Assembly (NCBI RefSeq): GCF_025466085.1
Contig: NZ_JANLOD010000061.1
Span: forward strand, 1-64,000
Direction: 5' to 3'
Source of the DNA: Pseudomonas sp. 14P_8.1_Bac3
Lineage (GTDB): Bacteria > Pseudomonadota > Gammaproteobacteria > Pseudomonadales > Pseudomonadaceae
DNA length: 64,000 nucleotides
The first letter of the stretch is position 1, and each line of letters starts with the position of its first letter. A program made the translations under genes and the position numbers. This document shows, piece after piece, positions 34,004 through 43,322 of this stretch. The notes beneath the pieces were generated by a model. It was not told where the DNA came from. It worked only from the letters and a program-made list of their open reading frames with translations, and searched no databases.

Positions 34004-34939
34004 TTATTGGCTCGCGAACTTCGCATTCGCGACCTGCACCCCCTCTTTCCCATCCCGACTGCTCACCCCCGCCAACCACGCTTCCAACACCTGCGGATTT
34101 GCCTTCAACCACGCTTTCGCCGCCGCGCGCGGTTTCTGGTTCTGGTTCAACACGGCATCCATCAGCTGGTTTTCCATGGCCAGGGTGAATTCCATGTTCT
34201 GCAGCAATTGGCCGACATTGCTGCATTCCTTCAGGTAGTCCTTGCGCACGTTGGTGTAGACGGTCGCCTGGCCGAAATTGGCGCCGAAGTAGTCGTCGCC
34301 GCCGCTGAGGTACTTCATCTTGTTGCGGGTGTTCATCGGGTGCGGTTCCCAGCCGAGGAACACCATCCATTCATTCTTGCGGGTGGCGCGTTTGAGTTGC
34401 GAGAGCATGGCTGCTTCGCTGGATTCGACGATCTTGAAATCCTTCAGGCCAAAAGCGTCCTTGTCGATCATGCTCTGGATCAGCCGGTTGCCGTCGTTGC
34501 CCGGTTCGATGCCGTAGAGCTGGCCGTGGAGCTTGTCCTTGAATTTGGCGATGTCGGCGAAGTCGTGCAGCCCGGCGTCATACACGTAATCGGGTACGGC
34601 CAGGGTGTATTTGGCGCCGTGCAGATTGGCCCGCACGGTTTCCACGGTTCCGGCGTCGCGGTATGGCTTGATGTCGTTCTCGGTGGTGGGCATCCAGTTG
34701 CCGAGGAACACGTCCAGCTCTTTACCCGAGGACAGCGCGCGGTAGGTCACGGGAATCGACAGCAGGGTGGTTTTGGTTTTGTAGCCGAGGGATTCCAGCA
34801 CTTCGCTGGCGACGGCGGTGGTCACGGTGATGTCGGTCCAGCCAACGTCGGAAAAACGCACCGTGGCGCAGGATTCCGGTTCCGCTGCCTGGGCGAGAAG
34901 CGGCAGGCTGAGGGATGCGAGCAAGAGCAAGGCTTTCAT
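34004..34939 (-). CDS. Periplasmic binding protein for choline/betaine-type compounds
   Basis: 311 residues with a Sec signal peptide (cleavage after AQA, about residue 19). OpuAC/ChoX-type substrate-binding fold; aromatic-box residues are likely in FSDVGWTDIT, FLGNWMP and FLGWEPHPMN, typical of quaternary-ammonium binders such as CbcX and CaiX. No ABC permease or ATPase gene is adjacent, so it probably feeds a transporter encoded elsewhere, as the pseudomonad Cbc system does with several binding proteins. Lies 104 bases after the aldehyde dehydrogenase on the same strand. Confidence 0.86.
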   Translation of the reverse strand: MKALLLLASLSLPLLAQAAEPESCATVRFSDVGWTDITVTTAVASEVLESLGYKTKTTLLSIPVTYRALSSGKELDVFLGNWMPTTENDIKPYRDAGTVETVRANLHGAKYTLAVPDYVYDAGLHDFADIAKFKDKLHGQLYGIEPGNDGNRLIQSMIDKDAFGLKDFKIVESSEAAMLSQLKRATRKNEWMVFLGWEPHPMNTRNKMKYLSGGDDYFGANFGQATVYTNVRKDYLKECSNVGQLLQNMEFTLAMENQLMDAVLNQNQKPRAAAKAWLKANPQVLEAWLAGVSSRDGKEGVQVANAKFASQ

Positions 34940-35043
34940 GGGTCAACTCCTCGAAGGACAACGTTGGCAGCGGTTTTGGGTGTTGCGATCTTGTTGTTAT
35001 GGGTAAAACAAAAACCTGCGTTAACGCATTGATCCCGCCGCGG

Positions 35044-36513
35044 CTAATCGACACCGAACCAGTTCAGCGCCGCCGGTTCGGTGTTGAGGTAGATATGCTT
35101 GAGCTCGGTGAACTCATCCAGCCCGGCCCGGGACAGCTCGCGACCGATTCCGCTGGACTTGTAGCCACCCCACGGCGCCTGCGGGAACGCGGCGTTGTAA
35201 TCGTTGATCCACAGGGTGCCGACCCGCAGGCGCTTGGCCATGCGATAGGCCTTGCCGATGTCTCGGGTCCAGACGCCGGCGGCCAGGCCGTACGGCGTGT
35301 CGTTGGCCAGTTGCAGCGCCTGGGCTTCACCGCTGAAACGCTCGACGGTGATCACCGGACCGAAGATTTCCTCCCGGGCGATGCGCATGGCGGCGGTGAC
35401 GTTGCCCAGCAAGGTCGGGCGCAACCAGAAGCCGCGATCGAACTGTTCGGGGATCGTCCCGCCGGCCAGCAGGGTCGCGCCTTGTTCAACGGCACCGGCG
35501 ATCATCGTGAGGATCTGGTCGCGTTGACTGGCAGAAATCAGCGGACCCATTTGCGTCAGCGGATCGAGGCCGTCACCGAGGCGAATATTCAACACCCGCT
35601 GCTGCAACGCCTCGACGAATCGGTCGTGAATCCCGTCCTCGACCAGCAACCGGGAGCCGGCGGAACAGATTTGCCCGGCATTGAAAAACACCGCGTTCAG
35701 CGCCTGATCCAGCGCCACCTCGAAGTCGGCATCGGCGAACACGATGTTCGGATTTTTACCGCCCAGTTCCAGTGCCACGCGTTTGAAATTGCCGCTGGCC
35801 GCGCGCATCACTTTGCCGCCCGCACCGGCGCCACCGGTCAGCGACACCAGGTCCACTTCATGACTGGCCGCCAGCACTTCACCGACGTCGCCCGGACCGC
35901 AGAGCAAGTTGAACACACCGTCTGGCAAACCCGCCTGCGCCAACAGTTCCGTCAGGCGATGCGCGGTCATCGGCGTCAGGCTGCTTGGTTTGAATACCAC
36001 GGTGTTGCCGGCGGCCAGGGCCGGGGCGATCTTCCACACGGCTTGCAGCAGCGGGTAATTCCACGGCGCGATCAAGGCACAGACGCCCACCGGTTCACGC
36101 TGATTGAAGCTGATCACGTGGGCCGGCGCGTGGCTGTTGACGCTGGCGCTTTCGGTTTCCAGCAGCGCGGCGTAATACCGAAAGGTTGCGATCACATTGC
36201 CGATGTCGCCGAGGCTTTCACCGAGGGTTTTCCCGGCGTTCAGCGTTTCCAGGCGGGCGAGGTGTTCGGCGTCCAGTTCAATCAGATCGGCGATCCGTTG
36301 CAGCAGTTGCGCCCGTTCGGTGACCGCCATCGTCGGCCACGGTCCGTTATCGAACGCCTCCCGCGCGGCGCCAATCGCCAGTTGCGCATCGACAGCTCCG
36401 GCCACCGCAACATGCGTCAGCACTTCTTCGGTCGCCGGATTGATCACCTCACGGTAACGCGCCAGTTGCGGCGCCAACCATTTGCCCGCGATGTACAACG
36501 GAATCTTCTGCAT
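35044..36513 (-). CDS. Aldehyde dehydrogenase, betaine-aldehyde-dehydrogenase-like
   Basis: 489-residue NAD(P)+-dependent dehydrogenase. Catalytic Cys283 in GQICSAGSR, general base Glu in ALELGGKNPNIVF, cofactor-binding Asn in PWNYPLLQ, and FKPSSLTPMTAHRL (Lys/Ser for NADP or NAD). Start supported by TGGAG before the ATG. By neighbourhood it would oxidise an aldehyde made by the GMC dehydrogenase or the class II aldolase. Divergent from the aldolase gene. Confidence 0.9.
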   Translation of the reverse strand: MQKIPLYIAGKWLAPQLARYREVINPATEEVLTHVAVAGAVDAQLAIGAAREAFDNGPWPTMAVTERAQLLQRIADLIELDAEHLARLETLNAGKTLGESLGDIGNVIATFRYYAALLETESASVNSHAPAHVISFNQREPVGVCALIAPWNYPLLQAVWKIAPALAAGNTVVFKPSSLTPMTAHRLTELLAQAGLPDGVFNLLCGPGDVGEVLAASHEVDLVSLTGGAGAGGKVMRAASGNFKRVALELGGKNPNIVFADADFEVALDQALNAVFFNAGQICSAGSRLLVEDGIHDRFVEALQQRVLNIRLGDGLDPLTQMGPLISASQRDQILTMIAGAVEQGATLLAGGTIPEQFDRGFWLRPTLLGNVTAAMRIAREEIFGPVITVERFSGEAQALQLANDTPYGLAAGVWTRDIGKAYRMAKRLRVGTLWINDYNAAFPQAPWGGYKSSGIGRELSRAGLDEFTELKHIYLNTEPAALNWFGVD

Positions 36514-36718
36514 CTGCGTCTCCAGCCAAGTGAGTCGTGGCGCTCACTATGGCGGGGCAGCCAGGGTGACTCTTGATCAAACGCGGCATAACCACGCCGT
36601 TTTTCCACGGTGGCTGGCCCGCGAAATAACGGCAAGCGATGTCGTTTCCCGTCAAGTGCGCGGCCGACGCCTCTCTACACTGGCAGGCAACCGTCAACAC
36701 GAGCCGAGAGGGGAAGCG

Positions 36719-37447
36719 ATGAAAGACGCTGTCGAACAACTGAGAATCCGCCTGGCCTGCGCCTTTCGCTGGGCCGCGCGCCTGAACCTGCACGAGTCCA
36801 TCGCCAATCATTTCAGCGTGGCGGTGTCGGGGGACGGTCGGGAGTTTTTGATCAATCCGTATGGCAAGCATTTCTCCACCCTCAAGGCCAGCGACCTGTT
36901 GCTGGTGAATGCCGATGACCCCGCCAGCCTGGATCGCCCGGACGCGCCGGACATCACTGCCTGGGCGCTGCACAGTGCCTTGCATCGCAATCAACCGCAG
37001 GCGCGCTGCATCCTCCACACCCATTCGAAATATGCGACGGCGCTGGCCTGCCTGGCGGACTCGCGGCTGCCGCCGATCGAGCAGAACGCCATGCGTTTCT
37101 TCGAGCGGGTGGTGATCGACAACGGCTTTGACGGCATGGGTTTGGGCGACGAGGCCGAGCGGGTCAGCCACTTGCTGGGGGACAAGCCGATTCTGCTGAT
37201 GGGCAATCACGGCGTGCTGGTCGCGGCGCCGAGCATCGCCCAGGCTTTTGATGATCTGTATTACTTTGAGCGTGCCTGCGAAACCTACATCACCGCGCTG
37301 TCCACCGGCCGCGAATTGCGCGTCGCCAGTAATGACATCGCCCGTAAGACTTGCCGGCAATGGCTCGACTATCCGGGTTTCGCCGACAAGCATTTCAACG
37401 CGTTGCTGGGCATGCTCGATGAGCAGGAGCCGGGCTATCGCCTGTGA
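36719..37447 (+). CDS. Class II aldolase/adducin family protein
   Basis: 242 residues from the ATG at 36719 (GAGGGGAA upstream). Zinc-binding His pair in ARCILHTHSKYATAL and a further His in LLMGNHGVL; LNLHESIANHFSV near the N-terminus matches the family. Such enzymes cleave or decarboxylate hydroxy-acid substrates, but this subfamily is uncharacterised as far as I can tell. It is the only plus-strand gene within the cluster, divergent from the aldehyde dehydrogenase. Confidence 0.86.
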   Translation: MKDAVEQLRIRLACAFRWAARLNLHESIANHFSVAVSGDGREFLINPYGKHFSTLKASDLLLVNADDPASLDRPDAPDITAWALHSALHRNQPQARCILHTHSKYATALACLADSRLPPIEQNAMRFFERVVIDNGFDGMGLGDEAERVSHLLGDKPILLMGNHGVLVAAPSIAQAFDDLYYFERACETYITALSTGRELRVASNDIARKTCRQWLDYPGFADKHFNALLGMLDEQEPGYRL

Positions 37448-37449
37448 AA

Positions 37450-38523
37450 TCAATCCGCCTCGGCCGGCCGGTGCTCCTTGCGCAGCGGCTGGCGCATCAC
37501 CGGGGCGGTCCAGACCTGGCTGCGGTCTTCGCTGGGTGGGCAGCCGAAGCGGGCGCGGTAGGTGCGGGAAAAATGCTCGAGCGAACCAAAGCCTGAACAC
37601 GCGGCCACTTGCGCCACGCTCAGGCGCGTCTGTTGCAGCAAGCTGTGGGCCTTGGCCAGTCGCAGGGTGATGTAGTACTTGAGTGGCGACAAACCGGTCT
37701 GATGCTTGAATTGCCGCTCCAGTTGCCGTCGCGACAGGCCGACCTGACTGGCGATCGCCTCGCAATCCAGCGGTTCCTCCAGGGCTTTTTCCATCAGTTG
37801 CACCGCACGGCGAATCTTGTTGCCGAACATGCCGGTGTTGTTCAGGCCGCCGTCGAGTTGGTTGTCCGCCGGCGCACGAACGTGGCCCATCAACAAATGC
37901 ATGCCGATTTCCCGCGCCAGTTCACTGTCGACGCTCTGGCCGATCCAGCCCAACAGCATGTCCAGCGTGGTGGTGGCGCCGGCGCAGGTCATGCGCTGAC
38001 GCTCCAGCGTATAGAGTTGCGGCTTGGCGTGGACCCGCGGATAGCTTTCCTGAAAGCCCTGGAGATTGTCCCAGTGCACCGCCGCTTCGTAGCCATCGAG
38101 CACGCCCGCGGCAGCGAGCAGTTCAGTACCGGTTTCCACGCCCGCCAACACCGCGCCAAACAATGCCTGTTTGCGCAGCCAGCTCTTCAGCGCCAGGTTG
38201 CGGCTGTGTTTGTGCACATCGAAACTGGCGATCACCAGGCACACATCGAAACCCTGATCGGCGCGCAGGCCGTCGTTGGCCACGGTGGTCAGGCCATTGC
38301 TGGCCTGCACCGGTTCGCCGTCCAGGGATAACAGCGACCATTGGAACAACGGGCGCTGGCTCAACCAATTGGCAATCGCCAAGGGTTCCAGCACCGCCGC
38401 CAGGCCAAAGTTGGAAAACGACGGCAGCAACAGCACCGCCACCCGCAACGGCGCGACATCGCCTCGCCGCCAGGTGAAGTGCGGATCGAACGGCGCTGCG
38501 CTGTCAGGCGATTGATCACTCAT
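37450..38523 (-). CDS. GbdR/CdhR-type AraC regulator with DJ-1/PfpI domain
   Basis: 357 residues. N-terminal glutamine-amidotransferase-like domain (about 25-195: LRVAVLLLPSFSNFGLAAVLEPLAIAN, TLDMLLGWIG) and C-terminal AraC HTH (about 235-335: SQVGLSRRQLERQFKHQTGLSPLKYYITLRLAKAHSLLQQT, VAACSGFGSLEHFSRTYRARFG). This architecture is shared by GbdR and CdhR, which sense glycine betaine and carnitine derivatives. Likely controls the surrounding catabolic genes. Begins 9 bases after the GMC gene stop. Confidence 0.88.
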   Translation of the reverse strand: MSDQSPDSAAPFDPHFTWRRGDVAPLRVAVLLLPSFSNFGLAAVLEPLAIANWLSQRPLFQWSLLSLDGEPVQASNGLTTVANDGLRADQGFDVCLVIASFDVHKHSRNLALKSWLRKQALFGAVLAGVETGTELLAAAGVLDGYEAAVHWDNLQGFQESYPRVHAKPQLYTLERQRMTCAGATTTLDMLLGWIGQSVDSELAREIGMHLLMGHVRAPADNQLDGGLNNTGMFGNKIRRAVQLMEKALEEPLDCEAIASQVGLSRRQLERQFKHQTGLSPLKYYITLRLAKAHSLLQQTRLSVAQVAACSGFGSLEHFSRTYRARFGCPPSEDRSQVWTAPVMRQPLRKEHRPAEAD

Positions 38524-38532
38524 GGTTCATCT

Positions 38533-40194
38533 CTATCGTTGACGTGTCTGCCACTGTGGATGAATCCACACCGGCGCATCGCTGGCGGGCAGTGGTTGCA
38601 GGCCACGAATCATGTCGCTGGCCTTTTCCGCGATCATCACCGTCGGCGCATTGGTGTTGCCACTGACGATCACCGGCATGATCGATGCGTCTACCACCCG
38701 CAAGCCGTCGAGGCCGTGCACGCGCAGTCGTGGATCGACCACCGCTTCCGGATCACCCGCCGGCCCCATCTTGCAGGTACCACTGGCATGGTAGCCGGTT
38801 TCCGTGACCTGTCTGGCCCAGGCATCCAGCGCCTGGTCGCTTTGCGCGTGGGGGCCGGGGACCCGTTCTTCACCCTTGAACGCTTTCATCGCCGGTTGCC
38901 GGATGATCTCGCGCACCAGTCGCGCACCCGCGCGCATGTCGGCTCGATCCTGCTCGGTTTTCAGGTAATTGAACAGGATGCGCGGTGGCTGTCGAGGGTC
39001 GGCGCTGGTCAGGGTCACGCTGCCCAGGCTGGTGGGGCGCATCAGGTCGATGTGGATCTGGAACGCATGGCCCGGCACCAGATCGACGCTGCCGGGTTTC
39101 ACCGCCAGCGGCATGAAGGTCAGCTGCAAGTCCGGATGTTCGACCCCGGCACGGGAGCGAATGAACGCACCGGCTTCGAAATGGTTGCTCGCGGCCAGTC
39201 CATCGTGGGTGGCGAACCAGCGCGCGCCGATCCACCATTTGCCCGGCGCGGTGGTCCATGGATAGAGCGACACCGGCTGTTTGCACAGGTACTGCACGAC
39301 GGTGTCCGGGTGATCGTTGAGGCGGCGGCCGACGCCGGGCAGGTCATGTTTCACTTCGATGCCGAGGTCGCGTAACTCGGCTGCCGGACCGATGCCCGAG
39401 AGCAACAATAGCTGCGGCGAGTTGATCGCCCCGGCGGTCAGTAACACTTCGCGTCGGGCATGGGCCTGGTGGATCACGCCGCTCTGTTCATACTCGATGC
39501 CCACCGCGCGCTGACCGTCGAACAGAATGCGCAACGCCAATGCATCCGTGGTGACGCGGACATTGCCCCGCGCCAGCGCCTCGCTCAGGTAACCCCGTGA
39601 CGTGCTCCAGCGGCGCCCATTGCGCGTCGTGCGATCCACCGGGCCGAACGCTTCCTGACGATAGCCATTCAAGTCGTCGCTCAAACCATAGCCAGCCTCG
39701 ACGCCCGCCGCGAGAAAAGCTGCGCACAGCGGCGTGCGCACATCGCCCGGCGTCACGTGCAAATGCCCCTTCGCCCCGCGGTAATCGTCTGCGCCGTCGG
39801 CATGGGTTTGCGCGCGCTGAAAGTACGGCAGCACCTCGGGATAGCTCCAGCCGTCGCAGCCTTGGTCGGCCCAGCCGTCGTAGTCCCGGGCATGACCGCG
39901 GATATAGACCATGCCGTTGATCGACGACGACCCGCCCAGCGTCCGGCCTCGCGGCGTGCCGATCCGGCGACCGTCCAGATACGGTTCCGGCTCGGAGGTG
40001 TAGCTCCAGTTGTAGCGCGTGCCGCCGACCACGATGCCCACTGCGGAGGGCATGTCGATGGTCCAGCTCTTGTCCGCCGGGCCCGCTTCGAGCAGCAGAA
40101 TCCGCACGGTCGGGTCTTCGCCCAGACGGTTGGCCAGGACGCAGCCGGCCGACCCTGCGCCCACAATCAGGTAGTCAAACTCATGATCGGTCAT
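38533..40194 (-). CDS. GMC oxidoreductase, choline-dehydrogenase-like
   Basis: 553-residue FAD enzyme. N-terminal ADP-binding site YLIVGAGSAGCVLANRLGED, GMC signature 1 (GRTLGGSSSINGMVYIRGHARDYDGWA), signature 2 (AGAINSPQLLLLSGIG), and the C-terminal catalytic His region YHASGTCKMG and NTNAPTVMIAEKASD. Oxidises an alcohol to an aldehyde; choline-like substrates fit the neighbours. Probably co-transcribed with the GbdR-like regulator downstream. Confidence 0.9.
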   Translation of the reverse strand: MTDHEFDYLIVGAGSAGCVLANRLGEDPTVRILLLEAGPADKSWTIDMPSAVGIVVGGTRYNWSYTSEPEPYLDGRRIGTPRGRTLGGSSSINGMVYIRGHARDYDGWADQGCDGWSYPEVLPYFQRAQTHADGADDYRGAKGHLHVTPGDVRTPLCAAFLAAGVEAGYGLSDDLNGYRQEAFGPVDRTTRNGRRWSTSRGYLSEALARGNVRVTTDALALRILFDGQRAVGIEYEQSGVIHQAHARREVLLTAGAINSPQLLLLSGIGPAAELRDLGIEVKHDLPGVGRRLNDHPDTVVQYLCKQPVSLYPWTTAPGKWWIGARWFATHDGLAASNHFEAGAFIRSRAGVEHPDLQLTFMPLAVKPGSVDLVPGHAFQIHIDLMRPTSLGSVTLTSADPRQPPRILFNYLKTEQDRADMRAGARLVREIIRQPAMKAFKGEERVPGPHAQSDQALDAWARQVTETGYHASGTCKMGPAGDPEAVVDPRLRVHGLDGLRVVDASIMPVIVSGNTNAPTVMIAEKASDMIRGLQPLPASDAPVWIHPQWQTRQR

Positions 40195-40242
40195 GGTTTG
40201 TGGTGCTCCATAAAGAACGGATCATTCAGTCACGACACGGTT

Positions 40243-40335
40243 CCTGTGGCGGCGAGCTTGCCCGCGAAAGCGGTGTGTCAGGCAACAGACAAGCCGGCTG
40301 ACATTCCCTTTTCGCGAGCAAGCCCGCTCCCACAA
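40243..40335. repeat. REPIN (partly degraded)
   Basis: CCTGTGGCGGCGAGCTTGCCCGCGAAAG and TTTTCGCGAGCAAGCCCGCTCCCACA inverted around a spacer, between the Rieske and GMC genes. The left arm has drifted from consensus. Confidence 0.85.
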
Positions 40336-40357
40336 TTGACCGCGTTGATCGGCTGAT

Positions 40358-41527
40358 TCAGGCACCCGACGCACCATGAATCCCGTTGAACACCAACCGA
40401 TGAAAGTGATGCACCAAATGCTCACTCTCATTACTGCGCTGGGCATCGATCATGTAGCGGCCCTGGTTGTAGCCGAGTGAGTGCAGGCCTTTCTGCACCG
40501 AGATGTTCAGCGCGATGTCTTCCGGTCCCAAATCCTCGTTCATCCACTTCATGCAGGATCGGCTGACCGCCGCAGTCTCGGCGTTATTCGAGTAGTAGCC
40601 GAAGCGCAACAGCGAGCGCTCGGCGTCCAGCGGAATCATGATGAACGAGCCGAGAAACTCGGAGAACGGGAAGGTGTAGAAGGTGTTGTTCGGCCACATG
40701 CCGATGTTGAAAAAACACTCGTCGGGGTTCAGTTGGCTTTTCAGCGGCACCCCGTACGCCTCGGTCACCGTGAGGTTGGCGGGGGCGATGTAGGTCCACC
40801 AGTTGTCGCGTTTGGTCAGTTGATAGCCCTTGAAATCGATCAACCGGGCCAGGTCGATATGGCACGGCCCGGACAGCTTGAAGTGATAACCCTCGATGGA
40901 GTTGTCCATGATCACCTTCCAGTTGGCCGGCACGATCACGTCCTGTTCCTCGATCAGGCGCATGTTCTCCAGGTCCGGAAACACCCGGCGCATCTCCTCG
41001 TCGGCACCGGGGAACAGATCGCGCAGCGACGGCGCGGCGGGGTCGAGGTTGAAATAAATGAAGCCGCCCAGCTCCTCGGTACGGACCTGCGGAATATTGA
41101 ATTGCTGCAACTCGAAATTCTTCATCTTCTCGCAACGGGGCGCACTGCGCAGGCTGCCGTCCATCTCGTAGCACCACGAGTGATAGGCGCAGCGCACCAC
41201 GCCGCCCGTGGTGCCGCGCCGCTCTTCAAGCAAGCGATTGCCGCGATGCTGGCAAACGTTGTGGAACGCATGGATCTGCCCCTGCCGATTCCTCGCCACC
41301 ACCACGCTCTGGTCGAACAGGTCCGTGACCACGTACTGACCCGGCTCGGCGAACTCACTGACATGCCCGGCCACGTGCCAGGCATGCATGAAAATATTGT
41401 CGCGCTCGGCCTTGAACAGGCTCTCGTCGTAGAAATAGCGCGAGGGCAGGGTGAAGGCTTCTTCCGGGTCCTGCTGGTCCCAGCCCTCTACGGGGCTCTG
41501 CTGTTTGCGTGTTTGGAAATTTTGCAT
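40358..41527 (-). CDS. Rieske-type ring-hydroxylating/demethylating oxygenase, alpha subunit
   Basis: 389 residues from the ATG at 41527. Rieske [2Fe-2S] ligands CQHRG and CAYHSW (CxH-x17-CxxH) at about residues 86-108, and a mononuclear iron site in DNSIEGYHFKLSGPCHIDL. Overall closest in layout to GbcA (glycine betaine demethylase), stachydrine demethylase and CntA (carnitine monooxygenase). These need a ferredoxin reductase (GbcB/CntB type), and none is in this cluster. It is first in the minus-strand series oxygenase, GMC dehydrogenase, regulator. Confidence 0.87.
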   Translation of the reverse strand: MQNFQTRKQQSPVEGWDQQDPEEAFTLPSRYFYDESLFKAERDNIFMHAWHVAGHVSEFAEPGQYVVTDLFDQSVVVARNRQGQIHAFHNVCQHRGNRLLEERRGTTGGVVRCAYHSWCYEMDGSLRSAPRCEKMKNFELQQFNIPQVRTEELGGFIYFNLDPAAPSLRDLFPGADEEMRRVFPDLENMRLIEEQDVIVPANWKVIMDNSIEGYHFKLSGPCHIDLARLIDFKGYQLTKRDNWWTYIAPANLTVTEAYGVPLKSQLNPDECFFNIGMWPNNTFYTFPFSEFLGSFIMIPLDAERSLLRFGYYSNNAETAAVSRSCMKWMNEDLGPEDIALNISVQKGLHSLGYNQGRYMIDAQRSNESEHLVHHFHRLVFNGIHGASGA

Positions 41528-41697
41528 GAGGCGATCTCCACAGTGACTGGCCGCACGGCACGGCAATTGGTTCTGGGAGTTAATTTATGGCGCGGGAACG
41601 GGGCGGGATTGATGGATTGCGACCAGTTGCCAAGTAAAAATATCAAGCAGAAGGGTGGGGCAGAGACTATTCGGTTGAGTCATTGAGACTATGTGCG

Positions 41698-41826
41698 GTG
41701 TCTTTGATCAATGAACAGGCGCTGATCGCGAAAGTCATGACCGTCGGCCAGCTCACCGAGGAAGACGCGCAACGGTTGGTTGCCGAGCTGTCAGGCTCGA
41801 ACCGCGTGCATAAAGAATTGTATTGA
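41698..41826 (+). CDS. Possible 42-residue small protein
   Basis: From GTG at 41698 the frame reads (M)SLINEQALIAKVMTVGQLTEEDAQRLVAELSG and ends VHKELY, acidic and helical-looking, with codon choice like real genes. A rho-independent terminator begins about 20 bases after its stop, which supports transcription through it. There is no clear ribosome site. It may be a real small gene or the 3' remnant of a larger one. The rest of the 661-base gap (41528-42188) holds the terminator, a REPIN and the promoter region of the next gene. Confidence 0.35.
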   Translation: MSLINEQALIAKVMTVGQLTEEDAQRLVAELSGSNRVHKELY

Positions 41827-41845
41827 GGGTTTCCCGTTTTTGACG

Positions 41846-41882
41846 GACAGACGAGCCGCATCTCGTCTGCCTGCCTTTTTTG
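41846..41882 (+). terminator. Rho-independent terminator
   Basis: Stem CAGACGAG/CTCGTCTG with loop CCGCAT (41848-41869), extended by flanking GG/CC with a bulge, followed by CCTTTTTTG. Confidence 0.75.
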
Positions 41883-41921
41883 TTGACGGTCATTTCTCTT
41901 TCAGCGTGATGTACCCGGCCC

Positions 41922-42023
41922 CCGTAGGCGCTGGCTTGCCAGCGATGGTCGTCAACGCTACGCGTGTTACCTGAATGGACGCGGCGCCTGTGACGCCATC
42001 GCCAGCAAGCTGGCTCCTACAGG
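41922..42023. repeat. REPIN of the TGTAGGAGCCAGC family
   Basis: CCGTAGGCGCTGGCTTGCCAGCGATGG and CCATCGCCAGCAAGCTGGCTCCTACAGG inverted around a 46-base spacer, upstream of the polyamine-type binding-protein gene. Confidence 0.85.
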
Positions 42024-42188
42024 GAGCGCGTACAGGTTGATTGATGGGGCGCGTCTCATTTTGGCATTCGCGGCATCCCGCTCCAAACCCACACACCCAT
42101 TCGGGGTATGGCGCCACCCCCGAAACCCGCCAATAGTAGGCACATCCGCTCATCCAGAGCAGAACTCGCTTGATAAGGTGAATTTGCT

Positions 42189-43292
42189 ATGCGCAAGGCC
42201 CTCACGGTGATTTCCAGCCTGTTTCTCGTTCCCCTGCTTACCCACGTTCATGCCGCTGAAGTGGACGACGGCAATACGCTACGGCTCTACAACTGGGCGG
42301 ATTACATCGGCGAAAAAACCATCTCGGACTTCCAGAAAGCCACCGGCATCAAGGTCGTCTACGACACCTTCGATTCCTATGAAACGGTGCAGGCCAAGTT
42401 GCTCACCGGCCATTCCGGTTACGACCTGATCGTGCTGAATGCGTCCCTCGCGCCGCCGCTGATCAAGGCCAAGGTGTTCCAGCCGCTGGATAAAAAGCAG
42501 TTGCCGGGCTGGACCAACCTCGACCCACAGATCCTCGAGGATCTGCAGGGGTTTGACCCCGGCACCCAGTACTCGGCGCCCTACACCTGGGGCAGCAATG
42601 GCGTCACCTACAACGTCGAAAAAATCAAGGAACGCATGCCGGATGCGCCGATCGGTTCGCTGGCGATGATCTTCGATCCGAAGATCGTCTCGCGCTTCGC
42701 CGACTGCGGCGTGACCCTGCTCGATGCCCCTACCGAAGTCATTCCGATGGCGTTGACGTACTTGGGGCGTGATCCAAGGAGCGCCGCGCCGGCGGACCTG
42801 AAAGCCGCCCAGGAGTTGCTGCTGTCCGTGCGGCCGTACATCCGCAAATTCGACTCGGTCAATTACCTGACCAGCCTGCCTAACGGTGATGTGTGCATGG
42901 CCATGACCTGGTCCGGCGATTACGCCACCGCCATGGCCCGTGCCACAGAAGCCAAGAAGCAGATCAACCTGGCGTACTTCATCCCCAAGGAAGGCTCGCT
43001 GATCTGGTTCGACAACATGTACATCCCGGCCGACGCGACGCACGTCGCCAATGCGCACAAGTTCCTGCAATACCTGATGCAGCCGCAAGTCATGGCCGAC
43101 GTGAGTGATTTCATCAACTACGCCAACAGCAATGCGGCGGCCACCCCGTTACTGAACGCCGACGTGCGTGACAACCCGGCGATTTACCCCGATGCACAAA
43201 CCCGCGAGCGCCTGTTCCCGCAAAAGACCCAGGACGCCAAGGAGATGCGCGCCATGACGCGGGTCTGGAGCACGGTAAAAAGCGGCATCTGA
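42189..43292 (+). CDS. PotF-like polyamine ABC-transporter binding protein
   Basis: 367-residue periplasmic protein with a signal peptide ending at VHA-AE (about residue 22). The fold is the spermidine/putrescine type: LRLYNWADYIGEKTISDFQKATGIKVVYDTFDSYE, GYDLIVLNASLA, WSGDYATAMARA and IWFDNMYIPADATHVANAHKFLQYLMQP. AAGGTG precedes the ATG. No permease genes are adjacent; the aminotransferase follows by 30 bases, suggesting an uptake-and-transamination unit for a diamine. Confidence 0.88.
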   Translation: MRKALTVISSLFLVPLLTHVHAAEVDDGNTLRLYNWADYIGEKTISDFQKATGIKVVYDTFDSYETVQAKLLTGHSGYDLIVLNASLAPPLIKAKVFQPLDKKQLPGWTNLDPQILEDLQGFDPGTQYSAPYTWGSNGVTYNVEKIKERMPDAPIGSLAMIFDPKIVSRFADCGVTLLDAPTEVIPMALTYLGRDPRSAAPADLKAAQELLLSVRPYIRKFDSVNYLTSLPNGDVCMAMTWSGDYATAMARATEAKKQINLAYFIPKEGSLIWFDNMYIPADATHVANAHKFLQYLMQPQVMADVSDFINYANSNAAATPLLNADVRDNPAIYPDAQTRERLFPQKTQDAKEMRAMTRVWSTVKSGI

Positions 43293-43322
43293 TCGTTCAA
43301 CCCTTCGGTTTGAGGTTTTGGT

